Part shown: piece after piece, positions 48,770-61,140 of the stretch
Layout: each line of letters opens with the position of its first letter
Position numbering within the stretch: the stretch's first letter is position 1
Source: Luzula sylvatica
Lineage: Eukaryota > Streptophyta > Magnoliopsida > Poales > Juncaceae
Assembly: GCA_946800325.1 (NCBI GenBank)
Contig: OX326957.1
Span: 21,329,007-21,393,006 of the forward strand
Direction of reading: 5' to 3'
Length of the DNA stretch: 64,000 nt
Notes under the pieces: generated by a model
Databases searched by the model: none
Seen by the model: only the letters and a program-made list of their open reading frames with translations
What the model was told of the DNA's origin: nothing
Made by a program: the position numbers and the translations under genes

Positions 48770-51700
48770 CAATCGAAAAACAAACTTTCTTAGTGTTTGT
48801 GAAATTTGGTGAAAAGTTATGTAGTAAAAGATACGATACAAATGATCTCAAAACACGTTATTTGAACTCCTCGAAACGTTAAAATCTTGTTTTGAATCGA
48901 AAAATAAACTTACTTAGTGTTTGTGAAATTTGGTGAAAAGTTAAGTAGTAAAAGATACGATACAAATGATCTCAAAACACATTATTTGAACTGCACAAAG
49001 CGTTAAAATCTTGTTTTGAATCGAAAAACAAACTTTCTTAGTGCTTGTGAAATTTGGTGAATAGTTATGCAGTAAAAGATACGATACAAATGAACTCAAA
49101 ACACGTTATTTGAACTCCACAAAGCGTTAAAATCTTGTTTTGAATCGAAAAACAAACTTTCTTAGTGTTTGTGAAATTTGGTGAAAAGTTATGTAGTAAA
49201 AGATACGATACAAATGATCTCAAAACACGTTATTTGAACTCCTCAAAGCGTTAAAATCTTGTTTTGAATCGAAAAACAAACTTTCTTAGTGTTTGTGAAA
49301 TTTGGTGAAAAGTTATGTAGTAAAAGATACGATACAAATGATCTCAAAACACGTTATTTGAACTCCACAAAGCGTTAAAATCTTGTTTTGAATCGAAAAA
49401 CAAACTTTCTTAGTGTTTGTGAAATTTGGTGAAAAGTTATGCAGTAAAAGATACGATACAAATGAACTCAAAACACGTTATTTGAACTCCACAAAGCGTT
49501 AAAATCTTGTTTTGAATCGAAAAACAAACTTTCTTAGTGTTTGTGAAATTTGGTGAAAAGTTATGTAGTAAAAGATACGATACAAATGATCTCAAAACAC
49601 GTTATTTGAACTCCACAAAGCGTTAAAATCTTGTTTTCAATCGAAAAACAAACTTTCTTAGTGTTTGTGAAATTTGGTGAAAAGTTATGTAGTAAAAGAT
49701 ACGATACAAATGATCTCAAAACACGTTATTTGAACTCCTCAAAACGTTAAAATCTTGTTTTGAATCGAAAAATAAACTTACTTAGTGTTTGTGAAATTTG
49801 GTGAAAAGTTAAGTAGTAAAAGATACGATACAAATGATCTCAAAACACATTATTTGAACTGCACAAAGCGTTAAAATCTTGTTTTGAATCGAAAAACAAA
49901 CTTTCTTAGTGCTTGTGAAATTTGGTGAATAGTTATGCAGTAAAAGATACGATACAAATGAACTCAAAACACGTTATTTGAACTCCACAAAGCGTTAAAA
50001 TCTTGTTTTGAATCGAAAAACAAACTTTCTTAGTGTTTGTGAAATTTGGTGAAAAGTTATGTAGTAAAAGATACGATACAAATGATCTCAAAACACGTTA
50101 TTTGAACTCCTCAAAGCGTTAAAATCTTGTTTTGAATCGAAAAACAAACTTTCTTAGTGTTTGTGAAATTTGGTGAAAAGTTATGTAGTAAAAGATACGA
50201 TACAAATGATCTCAAAACACGTTATTTGAACTCCACAAAGCGTTAAAATCTTGTTTTGAATCGAAAAACAAACTTTCTTAGTGTTTGTGAAATTTGGTGA
50301 AAAGTTATGCAGTAAAAGATACGATACAAATGAACTCAAAACACGTTATTTGAACTCCACAAAGCGTTAAAATCTTGTTTTGAATCGAAAAACAAACTTT
50401 CTTAGTGTTTGTGAAATTTGGTGAAAAGTTATGTAGTAAAAGATACGATACAAATGATCTCAAAACACGTTATTTGAACTCCACAAAGCGTTAAAATCTT
50501 GTTTTCAATCGAAAAACAAACTTTCTTAGTGTTTGTGAAATTTGGTGAAAAGTTATGTAGTAAAAGATACGATACAAATGATCTCAAAACACGTTATTTG
50601 AACTCCTCAAAACGTTAAAATCTTGTTTTGAATCGAAAAATAAACTTACTTAGTGTTTGTGAAATTTGGTGAAAAGTTAAGTAGTAAAAGATACGATACA
50701 AATGATCTCAAAACACATTATTTGAACTCCACAAAGCGTTAAAATCTTGTTTTGAATCGAAAAACAAACTTTCTTAGTGCTTGTGAAATTTGGTGAATAG
50801 TTATGCAGTAAAAGATACGATACAAATGAACTCAAAACACGTTATTTGAACTCCACAAAGTGTTAAAATCTTGTTTTGAATCGAAAAACAAACTTTCTTA
50901 GTGTTTGTGAAATTTGGTGAAAAGTTATGTAGTAAAAGATACGATACAAATGATCTCAAAACACGTTATTTGAACTCCTCAAAGCGTTAAAATCTTGTTT
51001 TGAATCGAAAAACAAACTTTCTTAGTGTTTGTGAAATTTGGTGAAAAGTTAAGTAGTAAAAGATACGATACAAATGAACTCAAAACACGTTATTTGAACT
51101 CCACAAAGCGTTAAAATCTTGTTTTGAATCGAAAAACAAACTTTCTTAGTGTTTGTGAAATTTGGTGAAAAGTTATGTAGTAAAAGATACGATACAAATG
51201 ATCTCAAAACACGTTATTTGAACTCCACAAAGCGTTAAAATCTTGTTTTCAATCGAAAAACAAACTTTCTTAGTGTTTGTGAAATTTTGTGAAAAGTTAT
51301 GTAGTAAAAGATACGATACAAATGATCTCAAAACACGTTATTTGAACTCCTCAAAACGTTAAAATCTTGTTTTGAATCGAAAAATAAACTTACTTAGTGT
51401 TTGTGAAATTTGGTGAAAAGTTAAGTAGTAAAAGATACGATACAAATGATCTCAAAACACATTATTTGAACTCCACAAAGCGTTAAAATCTTGTTTTGAA
51501 TCGAAAAACAAACTTTCTTAGTGCTTGTGAAATTTGGTGAATAGTTATGCAGTAAAAGATACGATACAAATGAACTCAAAACACGTTATTTGAACTCCAC
51601 AAAGCGTTAAAATCTTGTTTTGAATCGAAAAACAAACTTTCTTAGTGTTTGTGAAATTTGGTGAAAAGTTATGTAGTAAAAGATACGATACAAATGATCT

Positions 51701-52139
51701 CAAAACACGTTATTTGAACTCCTCAAAGCGTTAAAATCTTGTTTTGAATCGAAAAACAAACTTTCTTAGTGTTTGTGAAATTTGGTGAAAAGTTATGTAG
51801 TAAAAGATACGATACAAATGATCTCAAAACACGTTATTTGAACTCCACAAAGCGTTAAAATCTTGTTTTGAATCGAAAAACAAACTTTCTTAGTGTTTGT
51901 GTAATTTGGTGAAAAGTTATGCAGTAAAAGATACGATACAAATGAACTCAAAACACGTTATTTGAACTCCACAAATCGTTAAAATCTTGTTTTGAATCGA
52001 AAAACAAACTTTCTTAGTGTTTGTGAAATTTGGTGAAAAGTTATGTAGTAAAAGATACGATACAAATGATCTCAAAACACGTTATTTGAACTCCACAAAG
52101 CGTTAAAATCTTGTTTTGAATCGAAAAACAAACTTTCTT
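48770..52139. repeat. 7-monomer (868 bp) HOR, about four units, one shortened
   Basis: The ttttcaatcg marker (the c) lies at 48770, 49638, 50506 and 51250. Spacings are 868, 868 and 744 bp, i.e. 7, 7 and 6 monomers. Each unit carries the same order: ttttcaatcg, tcctcaaaacg, aataaacttac with agttaagtag and acacatt, agtgcttgtg with gaatagttatgcag, and then ordinary monomers. The third unit lost one monomer, and near 51050 it holds a hybrid with agttaagtag followed by gaactc. This cassette also occurs once in each 27-monomer HOR copy. Confidence 0.88.
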
Positions 52140-55100
52140 AGTGTTTGTGTAATTTGGTGAAAAGTTATGTAGTTAAAGATACGATACAAATGATCTCAAA
52201 ACACGTTATTTGAACTCCACAAAGCGTTAAAATCTTATTTTGAATCGAAAAACAAACTTACTTAGTGTTTGTGAAATTTGGTGAAAAGTTACGTAGTAAA
52301 AGATACGATACAAATGGTCTTAAAGCACGTTATTTGAACTCCACAAAGCGTTAAAATCTTGTTTTGAATCGAAAAACAAACTTACTTAGTGTTTGTGAAA
52401 TTTGGTGAAAAGTTACGTAGTAAAAGATACGATACAAATGATCTCAAAACACATTATTTGAACTCCACAAAGCGTTAAAATCTTGTTTTGAATCGAAAAA
52501 CAAACTTTCTTAGTGTTTCTGACTTTTGGTGAAAAGTTATGCAGTAAAAGATACGATACAAATGAACTCAAAACACGTTATTTGAACTCCACAAAGCGTT
52601 AAAATCTTGTTTTGAATCGAAAAACAAACTTTCTTAATGTTTGTGAAATTTGGTGAAAAGTTATGTAGTAAAAGATACGATACAAATGATCTCAAAACAC
52701 GTTATTTGAACTCCTCAAAGCGTTAAAATCTTGTTTTGAATCGAAAAACAAACTTTCTTAGTGTTTGTGTAATTTGGTGAAAAGTTATGTAGTTAAAGAT
52801 ACGATACAAATGATCTCAAAACACGTTATTTGAACTCCACAAAGCGTTAAAATCTTATTTTGAATCGAAAAACAAACTTTCTTAGTGTTTGTGAAATTTG
52901 GTGAAAAGGTATGTAGTAAAAGATACGATACAAATGATCTCAAAACACGTTATTTGAACTCCTCAAAACGTTAAAATCTTATTTTGAATCGAAAAACAAA
53001 CTTTCTTAGTGTTTGTGTAATTTGGTGAAAAGTTATGTAGTTAAAGATACGATACAAATGATCTCAAAACACGTTATTTGAACTCCACAAAGCGTTAAAA
53101 TCTTATTTTGAATCGAAAAACAAACTTTCTTAGTGTTTGTGAAATTTGGTGAAAAGGTATGTAGTAAAAGATACCATACAAATGATCTCAAAACACGTTA
53201 TTTAAACTCCACAAAGCGTTAAAATCTTGTTTTGAATCGAAAAACAAACTTCCTTAGTATTTGTGAAATTTGGTGAAAAGTTATGTAGTAAAAGATACGA
53301 TACAAATGATCTCAAAACACGTTATTTGAACTCCACAAAGCGTTAAAATCTTATTTTGAATCGAAAAACAAACTTACTTAGTGTTTGTGAAATTTGGTGA
53401 AAAGTTATGTAGTAAAAGATACGATACAAATGGTCTTAAAGCACGTTATTTGAACTCCACAAAGCGTTAAAATCTTGTTTTGAATCGAAAAACAAACTTA
53501 CTTAGTGTTTGTGAAATTTGGTGAAAAGTTACGTAGTAAAAGATACGATACAAATGATCTCAAAACACATTATTTGAACTCCACAAAGCGTTAAAATCTT
53601 GTTTTGAATCGAAAAACAAACTTTCTTAGTGTTTGTGACTTTTGGTGAAAAGTTATGCAGTAAAAGATACGATACAAATGAACTCAAAACACGTTATTTG
53701 AACTCCACAAAGCGTTAAAATCTTGTTTTGAATCGAAAAACAAACTTTCTTAGTGTTTGTGTAATTTGGTGAAAAGTTATGTAGTTAAAGATACGATACA
53801 AATGATCTCAAAACACGTTATTTGAACTCCACAAAGCGTTAAAATCTTATTTTGAATCGAAAAACAAACTTACTTAGTGTTTGTGAAATTTGGTGAAAAG
53901 TTATGTAGTAAAAGATACGATACAAATGGTCTTAAAGCACGTTATTTGAACTCCACAAAGCGTTAAAATCTTGTTTTGAATCGAAAAACAAACTTACTTA
54001 GTGTTTGTGAAATTTGGTGAAAAGTTACGTAGTAAAAGATACGATACAAATGATCTCAAAACACATTATTTGAACTCCACAAAGCGTTAAAATCTTGTTT
54101 TGAATCGAAAAACAAACTTTCTTAGTGTTTGTGACTTTTGGTGAAAAGTTATGCAGTAAAAGATACGATACAAATGAACTCAAAACACGTTATTTGAACT
54201 CCACAAAGCGTTAAAATCTTGTTTTGAATCGAAAAACAAACTTTCTTAATGTTTGTGAAATTTGGTGAAAAGTTATGTAGTAAAAGATACGATACAAATG
54301 ATCTCAAAACACGTTATTTGAACTCCTCAAAGCGTTAAAATCTTGTTTTGAATCGAAAAACAAACTTTCTTAGTGTTTGTGTAATTTGGTGAAAAGTTAT
54401 GTAGTTAAAGATACGATACAAATGATCTCAAAACACGTTATTTGAACTCCACAAAGCGTTAAAATCTTATTTTGAATCGAAAAACAAACTTTCTTAGTGT
54501 TTGTGAAATTTGGTGAAAAGGTATGTAGTAAAAGATACGATACAAATGATCTCAAAACACGTTATTTGAACTCCTCAAAACGTTAAAATCTTATTTTGAA
54601 TCGAAAAACAAACTTTCTTAGTGTTTGTGTAATTTGGTGAAAAGTTATGTAGTTAAAGATACGATACAAATGATCTCAAAACACGTTATTTGAACTCCAC
54701 AAAGCGTTAAAATCTTATTTTGAATCGAAAAACAAACTTTCTTAGTGTTTGTGAAATTTGGTGAAAAGGTATGTAGTAAAAGATACCATACAAATGATCT
54801 CAAAACACGTTATTTAAACTCCACAAAGCGTTAAAATCTTGTTTTGAATCGAAAAACAAACTTCCTTAGTATTTGTGAAATTTGGTGAAAAGTTATGTAG
54901 TAAAAGATACGATACAAATGATCTCAAAACACGTTATTTGAACTCCACAAAGCGTTAAAATCTTATTTTGAATCGAAAAACAAACTTACTTAGTGTTTGT
55001 GAAATTTGGTGAAAAGTTATGTAGTAAAAGATACGATACAAATGGTCTTAAAGCACGTTATTTGAACTCCACAAAGCGTTAAAATCTTGTTTTGAATCGA

Positions 55101-56560
55101 AAAACAAACTTACTTAGTGTTTGTGAAATTTGGTGAAAAGTTACGTAGTAAAAGATACGATACAAATGATCTCAAAACACATTATTTGAACTCCACAAAG
55201 CGTTAAAATCTTGTTTTGAATCGAAAAACAAACTTTCTTAGTGTTTGTGACTTTTGGTGAAAAGTTATGCAGTAAAAGATACGATACAAATGAACTCAAA
55301 ACACGTTATTTGAACTCCACAAAGCGTTAAAATCTTGTTTTGAATCGAAAAACAAACTTTCTTAGTGTTTGTGTAATTTGGTGAAAAGTTATGTAGTTAA
55401 AGATACGATACAAATGATCTCAAAACACGTTATTTGAACTCCACAAAGCGTTAAAATCTTATTTTGAATCGAAAAACAAACTTACTTAGTGTTTGTGAAA
55501 TTTGGTGAAAAGTTATGTAGTAAAAGATACGATACAAATGGTCTTAAAGCACGTTTTTTGAACTCCACAAAGCGTTAAAATCTTGTTTTGAATCGAAAAA
55601 CAAACTTACTTAGTGTTTGTGAAATTTGGTGAAAAGTTACGTAGTAAAAGATACGATACAAATGATCTCAAAACACATTATTTGAACTCCACAAAGCGTT
55701 AAAATCTTGTTTTGAATCGAAAAACAAACTTTCTTAGTGTTTGTGACTTTTGGTGAAAAGTTATGCAGTAAAAGATACGATACAAATGAACTCAAAACAC
55801 GTTATTTGAACTCCACAAAGCGTTAAAATCTTGTTTTGAATCGAAAAACAAACTTTCTTAATGTTTGTGAAATTTGGTGAAAAGTTATGTAGTAAAAGAT
55901 ACGATACAAATGATCTCAAAACACGTTATTTGAACTCCTCAAAGCGTTAAAATCTTGTTTTGAATCGAAAAACAAACTTTCTTAGTGTTTGTGTAATTTG
56001 GTGAAAAGTTATGTAGTTAAAGATACGATACAAATGATCTCAAAACACGTTATTTGAACTCCACAAAGCGTTAAAATCTTATTTTGAATCGAAAAACAAA
56101 CTTTCTTAGTGTTTGTGAAATTTGGTGAAAAGGTATGTAGTAAAAGATACGATACAAATGATCTCAAAACACGTTATTTGAACTCCTCAAAACGTTAAAA
56201 TCTTATTTTGAATCGAAAAACAAACTTTCTTAGTGTTTGTGTAATTTGGTGAAAAGTTATGTAGTTAAAGATACGATACAAATGATCTCAAAACACGTTA
56301 TTTGAACTCCACAAAGCGTTAAAATCTTATTTTGAATCGAAAAACAAACTTTCTTAGTGTTTGTGAAATTTGGTGAAAAGGTATGTAGTAAAAGATACCA
56401 TACAAATGATCTCAAAACACGTTATTTAAACTCCACAAAGCGTTAAAATCTTGTTTTGAATCGAAAAACAAACTTCCTTAGTATTTGTGAAATTTGGTGA
56501 AAAGTTATGTAGTAAAAGATACGATACAAATGATCTCAAAACACGTTATTTGAACTCCAC
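52140..56560. repeat. 13-monomer (1,612 bp) HOR, about 2.75 units
   Basis: The gataccatac marker lies at 53171, 54783 and 56395, exactly 1,612 bp apart. Each unit contains gtgtaattt/gtagttaaag, cttacttag with ggtcttaaag, ttacgtag with acacatt, gtgactttt/gcag and cttaatgttt. Then come two rounds of the aaaggtatg dimer and a cttccttagtattt monomer. The third unit ends early, near 56560, where the next monomer is a ttgttttg/actttc type instead of ttattttg/acttac. A further related unit lies near 59.2-61.1 kb. Confidence 0.88.
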
Positions 56561-59165
56561 AAAGCGTTAAAATCTTGTTTTGAATCGAAAAACAAACTTT
56601 CTTAGTGTTTGTGAAATTTGGTGAAAAGTTATGTAGTAAAAGATACGATACAAATGATCTCAAAACACGTTATTTGAACTCCTCAAAGCGTTAAAATCTT
56701 GTTTTGCATCAAAAAACAAACTTTCTTAGTGTTTGTGAAATTTGGTGAAAAGTTATGTAGTAAAAGGTACGATACAAATGATCTCAAAACACGTTATTTG
56801 AACTCCACAAAGCGTTAAAATCTTGTTTTGAATCGAAAAACAAACTTTCTTAGTGTTTGTGAAATTTGGTGAAAAGTTATGTAGTAAAAGATAAGATACA
56901 AATGATCTAAAATCACGTTATTTGAACTCCTCAAAGCGTTAAAATCTTGTTTTGAATCGAAAAACAAACTTTCTTAGTGTTTGTGAAATTTGGTGAAAAG
57001 TAATGTAGTAAAAGATACGATACAAATGATCTCAAAACACGTTATTTAAACTCCAAAAAGCGTTAAAATCTTGTTTTGAATCGAAAAACAAACTTTCTTA
57101 GTGTTTGTGAAATTTGGTGAAAAGTTATGCAGTAAAAGATACAATACAAATGAACTCAAAACACGTTATTGGAACTCCACAAAGCGTTAAAATCTTGTTC
57201 TGAATCGAAAAACAAACTTTCTTAGTGTTTGTGAAATTTGGTGAAAAGTTATGTAGTAAAAGATACGATTCAAATGAACTCAAAACACGTTATTTGAACT
57301 CCACAAAGCGTTAAAATCTTGTTTAGAATCGAAAAACAAACTTTCTTAGTGTTTGTGAAATTTGGTGAATAGTTATGCAGTAAAAGATACGATACAAATG
57401 AACTCAAAACACGTTATTTGAACTCCACAAAGCGTTAAAATATTGTTTTGAATCGAAAAACAAACTTTCTTAGTGTTTGTGAAATTTGGTGAAAAGTTAT
57501 GTAGAAAAAGATACGATACAAATGATCTCAAAACACGTTATTTGAACTCCTCAAAGCGTTAAAATCTTGTTTTGAATCGAAAAACAAACTTTCTTAGTGT
57601 TTGTGAAATTTGGTGAAAAGTTATGTAGTAAAAGATACGATACAAATGATCTCAAAACACGTCATTTGAACTCCACAAAGCGTTAAAATCTTGTTTTGAA
57701 TCGAAAAACAAACTTTCTTAGTGTTTGTGAAATTTGGTGAAAAGTTATGCAGTAAAAGATACGATACAAATGAACTCAAAACACGTTATTTGAACTCCAC
57801 AAAGCGTTAAAATCTTGTTTTGAATCGAAAAACAAACTTTCTTAGTGTTTGTGAAATTTGGTGAAAAGTTATGTAGTAAAAGATACGATACAAATGATCT
57901 CAAAACACGTTATTTGAACTCCACAAAGCGTTAAAATCTTGTTTTGAATCGAAAAACAAACTTTCTTAGTGTTTGTGTAATTTGGTGAAAAGTTATGTAG
58001 TTAAAGATACGATACAAATGATCTCAAAACACGTTATTTGAACTCCACAAAGCGTTACAATCTTATTTTGAATCGAAAAACAAACTTACTTAGTGTTTGT
58101 GAAATTTGGTGAAAAGTTATGTAGTAAAAGATACGATACAAATGGTCTTAAAGCACGTTATTTGAACTCCACAAAGCGTTAAAATCTTGTTTTGAATCGA
58201 AAAACAAACTTACTTAGTGTTTGTGAAATTTGGTGAAAAGTTACGTAGGAAAAGATACGATACAAATGATCTCAAAACACGTTATTTGAACTCCACAAAG
58301 CGTTAAAATCTTGTTTTGAATCGAAAAACAAACTTTCTTAGTGTTTGTGACTTTTGGTGAAAAGTTATGCAGTAAAAGATACGATACAAATGAACTCAAA
58401 ACACGTTATTTGAACTCCACAAAGCGTTAAAATCTTGTTTTGAATCGAAAACAAACTTTCTTAGTGTTTGTGAAATTTGGTGAAAAGTTATGTAGTAAAA
58501 GATACGATACAAATGATCTCAAAACACGTTATTTGAACTCCTCAAAGCGTTAAAATCTTGTTTTGAATCGAAAAACAAACTTTCTTAGTGTTTGTGTAAT
58601 TTGGTGAAAAGTTATGTAGTTAAAGATACGATACAAATGATCTCAAAACACGTTATTTGAACTCCACAAAGCGTTAAAATCTTATTTTGAATCGAAAAAC
58701 AAACTTTCTTAGTGTTTGTGAAATTTGGTGAAAAGGTATGTAGTAAAAGATACGATACAAATGATCTCAAAACACGTTATTTGAACTCCTCAAAACGTTA
58801 AAATCTTATTTTGAATCGAAAAACAAACTTTCTTAGTGTTTGTGTAATTTGGTGAAAAGTTATGTAGTTAAAGATACGATACAAATGATCTCAAAACACG
58901 TTATTTGAACTCCACAAAGCGTTCAAATCATATTTTGAATCGAAAAACAAACTTTCTTAGTGTTTGTGAAATTTGGTGAAAAGGTATGTAGTAAAAGATA
59001 CGATACAAATGATCTCAAAACACGTTATTTAAACTCCACAAAGCGTTAAAATCTTGTTTTGAATCGAAAAACTAACTTCCTTAGTATTTGTGAAATTTGG
59101 TGAAAAGTTATGTAGTAAAAGATACGATACAAATGATCTCAAAACACGTTATTTGAACTCCACAA
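56561..59165. repeat. Long HOR copy 1 (21 monomers shown)
   Basis: It carries gttttgcatc (56702), aaaggtacg, ataagatac/ctaaaatcac, agtaatgtag, gattcaaatg (57268), tattgttttg, gtagaaaaag, acgtcattt, gttacaatc, gtaggaaaag, cgaaaacaaac and gttcaaatcat. All of these recur from 61.1 kb to the window end. The spacing is 4,586 bp on the left of 57.28 kb and 4,834 bp on the right, so this copy lacks two monomers present in the other. Confidence 0.86.
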
Positions 59166-61140
59166 AGCGTTAAAATCTTGTTTTGAATCGAAAAACAAAC
59201 TTTCTTAGTGTTTGTGACTTTTGGTGAAAAGTTATGCAGTAAAAGATACGATACAAATGAACTCAAAACACGTTATTTGAACTCCACAAAGCGTTAAAAT
59301 CTTGTTTTGAATCGAAAACAAACTTTCTTAGTGTTTGTGAAATTTGGTGAAAAGTTATGTAGTAAAAGATACGATACAAATGATCTCAAAACACGTTATT
59401 TGAACTCCTCAAAGCGTTAAAATCTTGTTTTGAATCGAAAAACAAACTTTCTTAGTGTTTGTGTAATTTGGTGAAAAGTTATGTAGTTAAAGATACGATA
59501 CAAATGATCTCAAAACACGTTATTTGAACTCCACAAAGCGTTAAAATCTTATTTTGAATCGAAAAACAAACTTTCTTAGTGTTTGTGAAATTTGGTGAAA
59601 AGGTATGTAGTAAAAGATACGATACAAATGATCTCAAAACACGTTATTTGAACTCCTCAAAACGTTAAAATCTTATTTTGAATCGAAAAACAAACTTTCT
59701 TAGTGTTTGTGTAATTTGGTGAAAAGTTATGTAGTTAAAGATACGATACAAATGATCTCAAAACACGTTATTTGAACTCCACAAAGCGTTAAAATCTTAT
59801 TTTGAATCGAAAAACAAACTTTCTTAGTGTTTGTGAAATTTGGTGAAAAGGTATGTAGTAAAAGATACCATACAAATGATCTCAAAACACGTTATTTAAA
59901 CTCCACAAAGCGTTAAAATCTTGTTTTGAATCGAAAAACAAACTTCCTTAGTATTTGTGAAATTTGGTGAAAAGTTATGTAGTAAAAGATACGATACAAA
60001 TGATCTCAAAACACGTTATTTGAACTCCACAAAGCGTTAAAATCTTATTTTGAATCGAAAAACAAACTTACTTAGTGTTTGTGAAATTTGGTGAAAAGTT
60101 ATGTAGTAAAAGATACGATACAAATGGTCTTAAAGCACGTTATTTGAACTCCACAAAGCGTTAAAATCTTGTTTTGAATCGAAAAACAAACTTACTTAGT
60201 GTTTGTGAAATTTGGTGAAAAGTTACGTAGTAAAAGATACGATACAAATGATCTCAAAACACATTATTTGAACTCCACAAAGCGTTAAAATCTTGTTTTG
60301 AATCGAAAAACAAACTTTCTTAGTGTTTGTGACTTTTGGTGAAAAGTTATGCAGTAAAAGATACGATACAAATGAACTCAAAACACGTTATTTGAACTCC
60401 ACAAAGCGTTAAAATCTTGTTTTGAATCGAAAAACAAACTTTCTTAATGTTTGTGAAATTTGGTGAAAAGTTATGTAGTAAAAGATACGATACAAATGAT
60501 CTCAAAACACGTTATTTGAACTCCTCAAAGCGTTAAAATCTTGTTTTGAATCGAAAAACAAACTTTCTTAGTGTTTGTGTAATTTGGTGAAAAGTTATGT
60601 AGTTAAAGATACGATACAAATGATCTCAAAACACGTTATTTGAACTCCACAAAGCGTTAAAATCTTATTTTGAATCGAAAAACAAACTTTCTTAGTGTTT
60701 GTGAAATTTGGTGAAAAGGTATGTAGTAAAAGATACGATACAAATGATCTCAAAACACGTTATTTGAACTCCTCAAAACGTTAAAATCTTATTTTGAATC
60801 GAAAAACAAACTTTCTTAGTGTTTGTGTAATTTGGTGAAAAGTTATGTAGTTAAAGATACGATACAAATGATCTCAAAACACGTTATTTGAACTCCACAA
60901 AGCGTTAAAATCTTATTTTGAATCGAAAAACAAACTTTCTTAGTGTTTGTGAAATTTGGTGAAAAGGTATGTAGTAAAAGATACCATACAAATGATCTCA
61001 AAACACGTTATTTAAACTCCACAAAGCGTTAAAATCTTGTTTTGAATCGAAAAACAAACTTCCTTAGTATTTGTGAAATTTGGTGAAAAGTTATGTAGTA
61101 AAAGATACGATACAAATGATCTCAAAACACGTTATTTGAA
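59166..61140. repeat. Satellite linking region related to the 13-monomer HOR
   Basis: It begins with gtgactttt and a second cgaaaacaaac monomer (near 59316), then aaaggtatg dimers and a gataccatac monomer at 59865. A partial 13-monomer unit follows, with a second gataccatac at 60981, 1,116 bp (nine monomers) later. It therefore looks like a recombined, shortened 1,612-bp HOR placed between the two long HOR copies. Confidence 0.75.
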
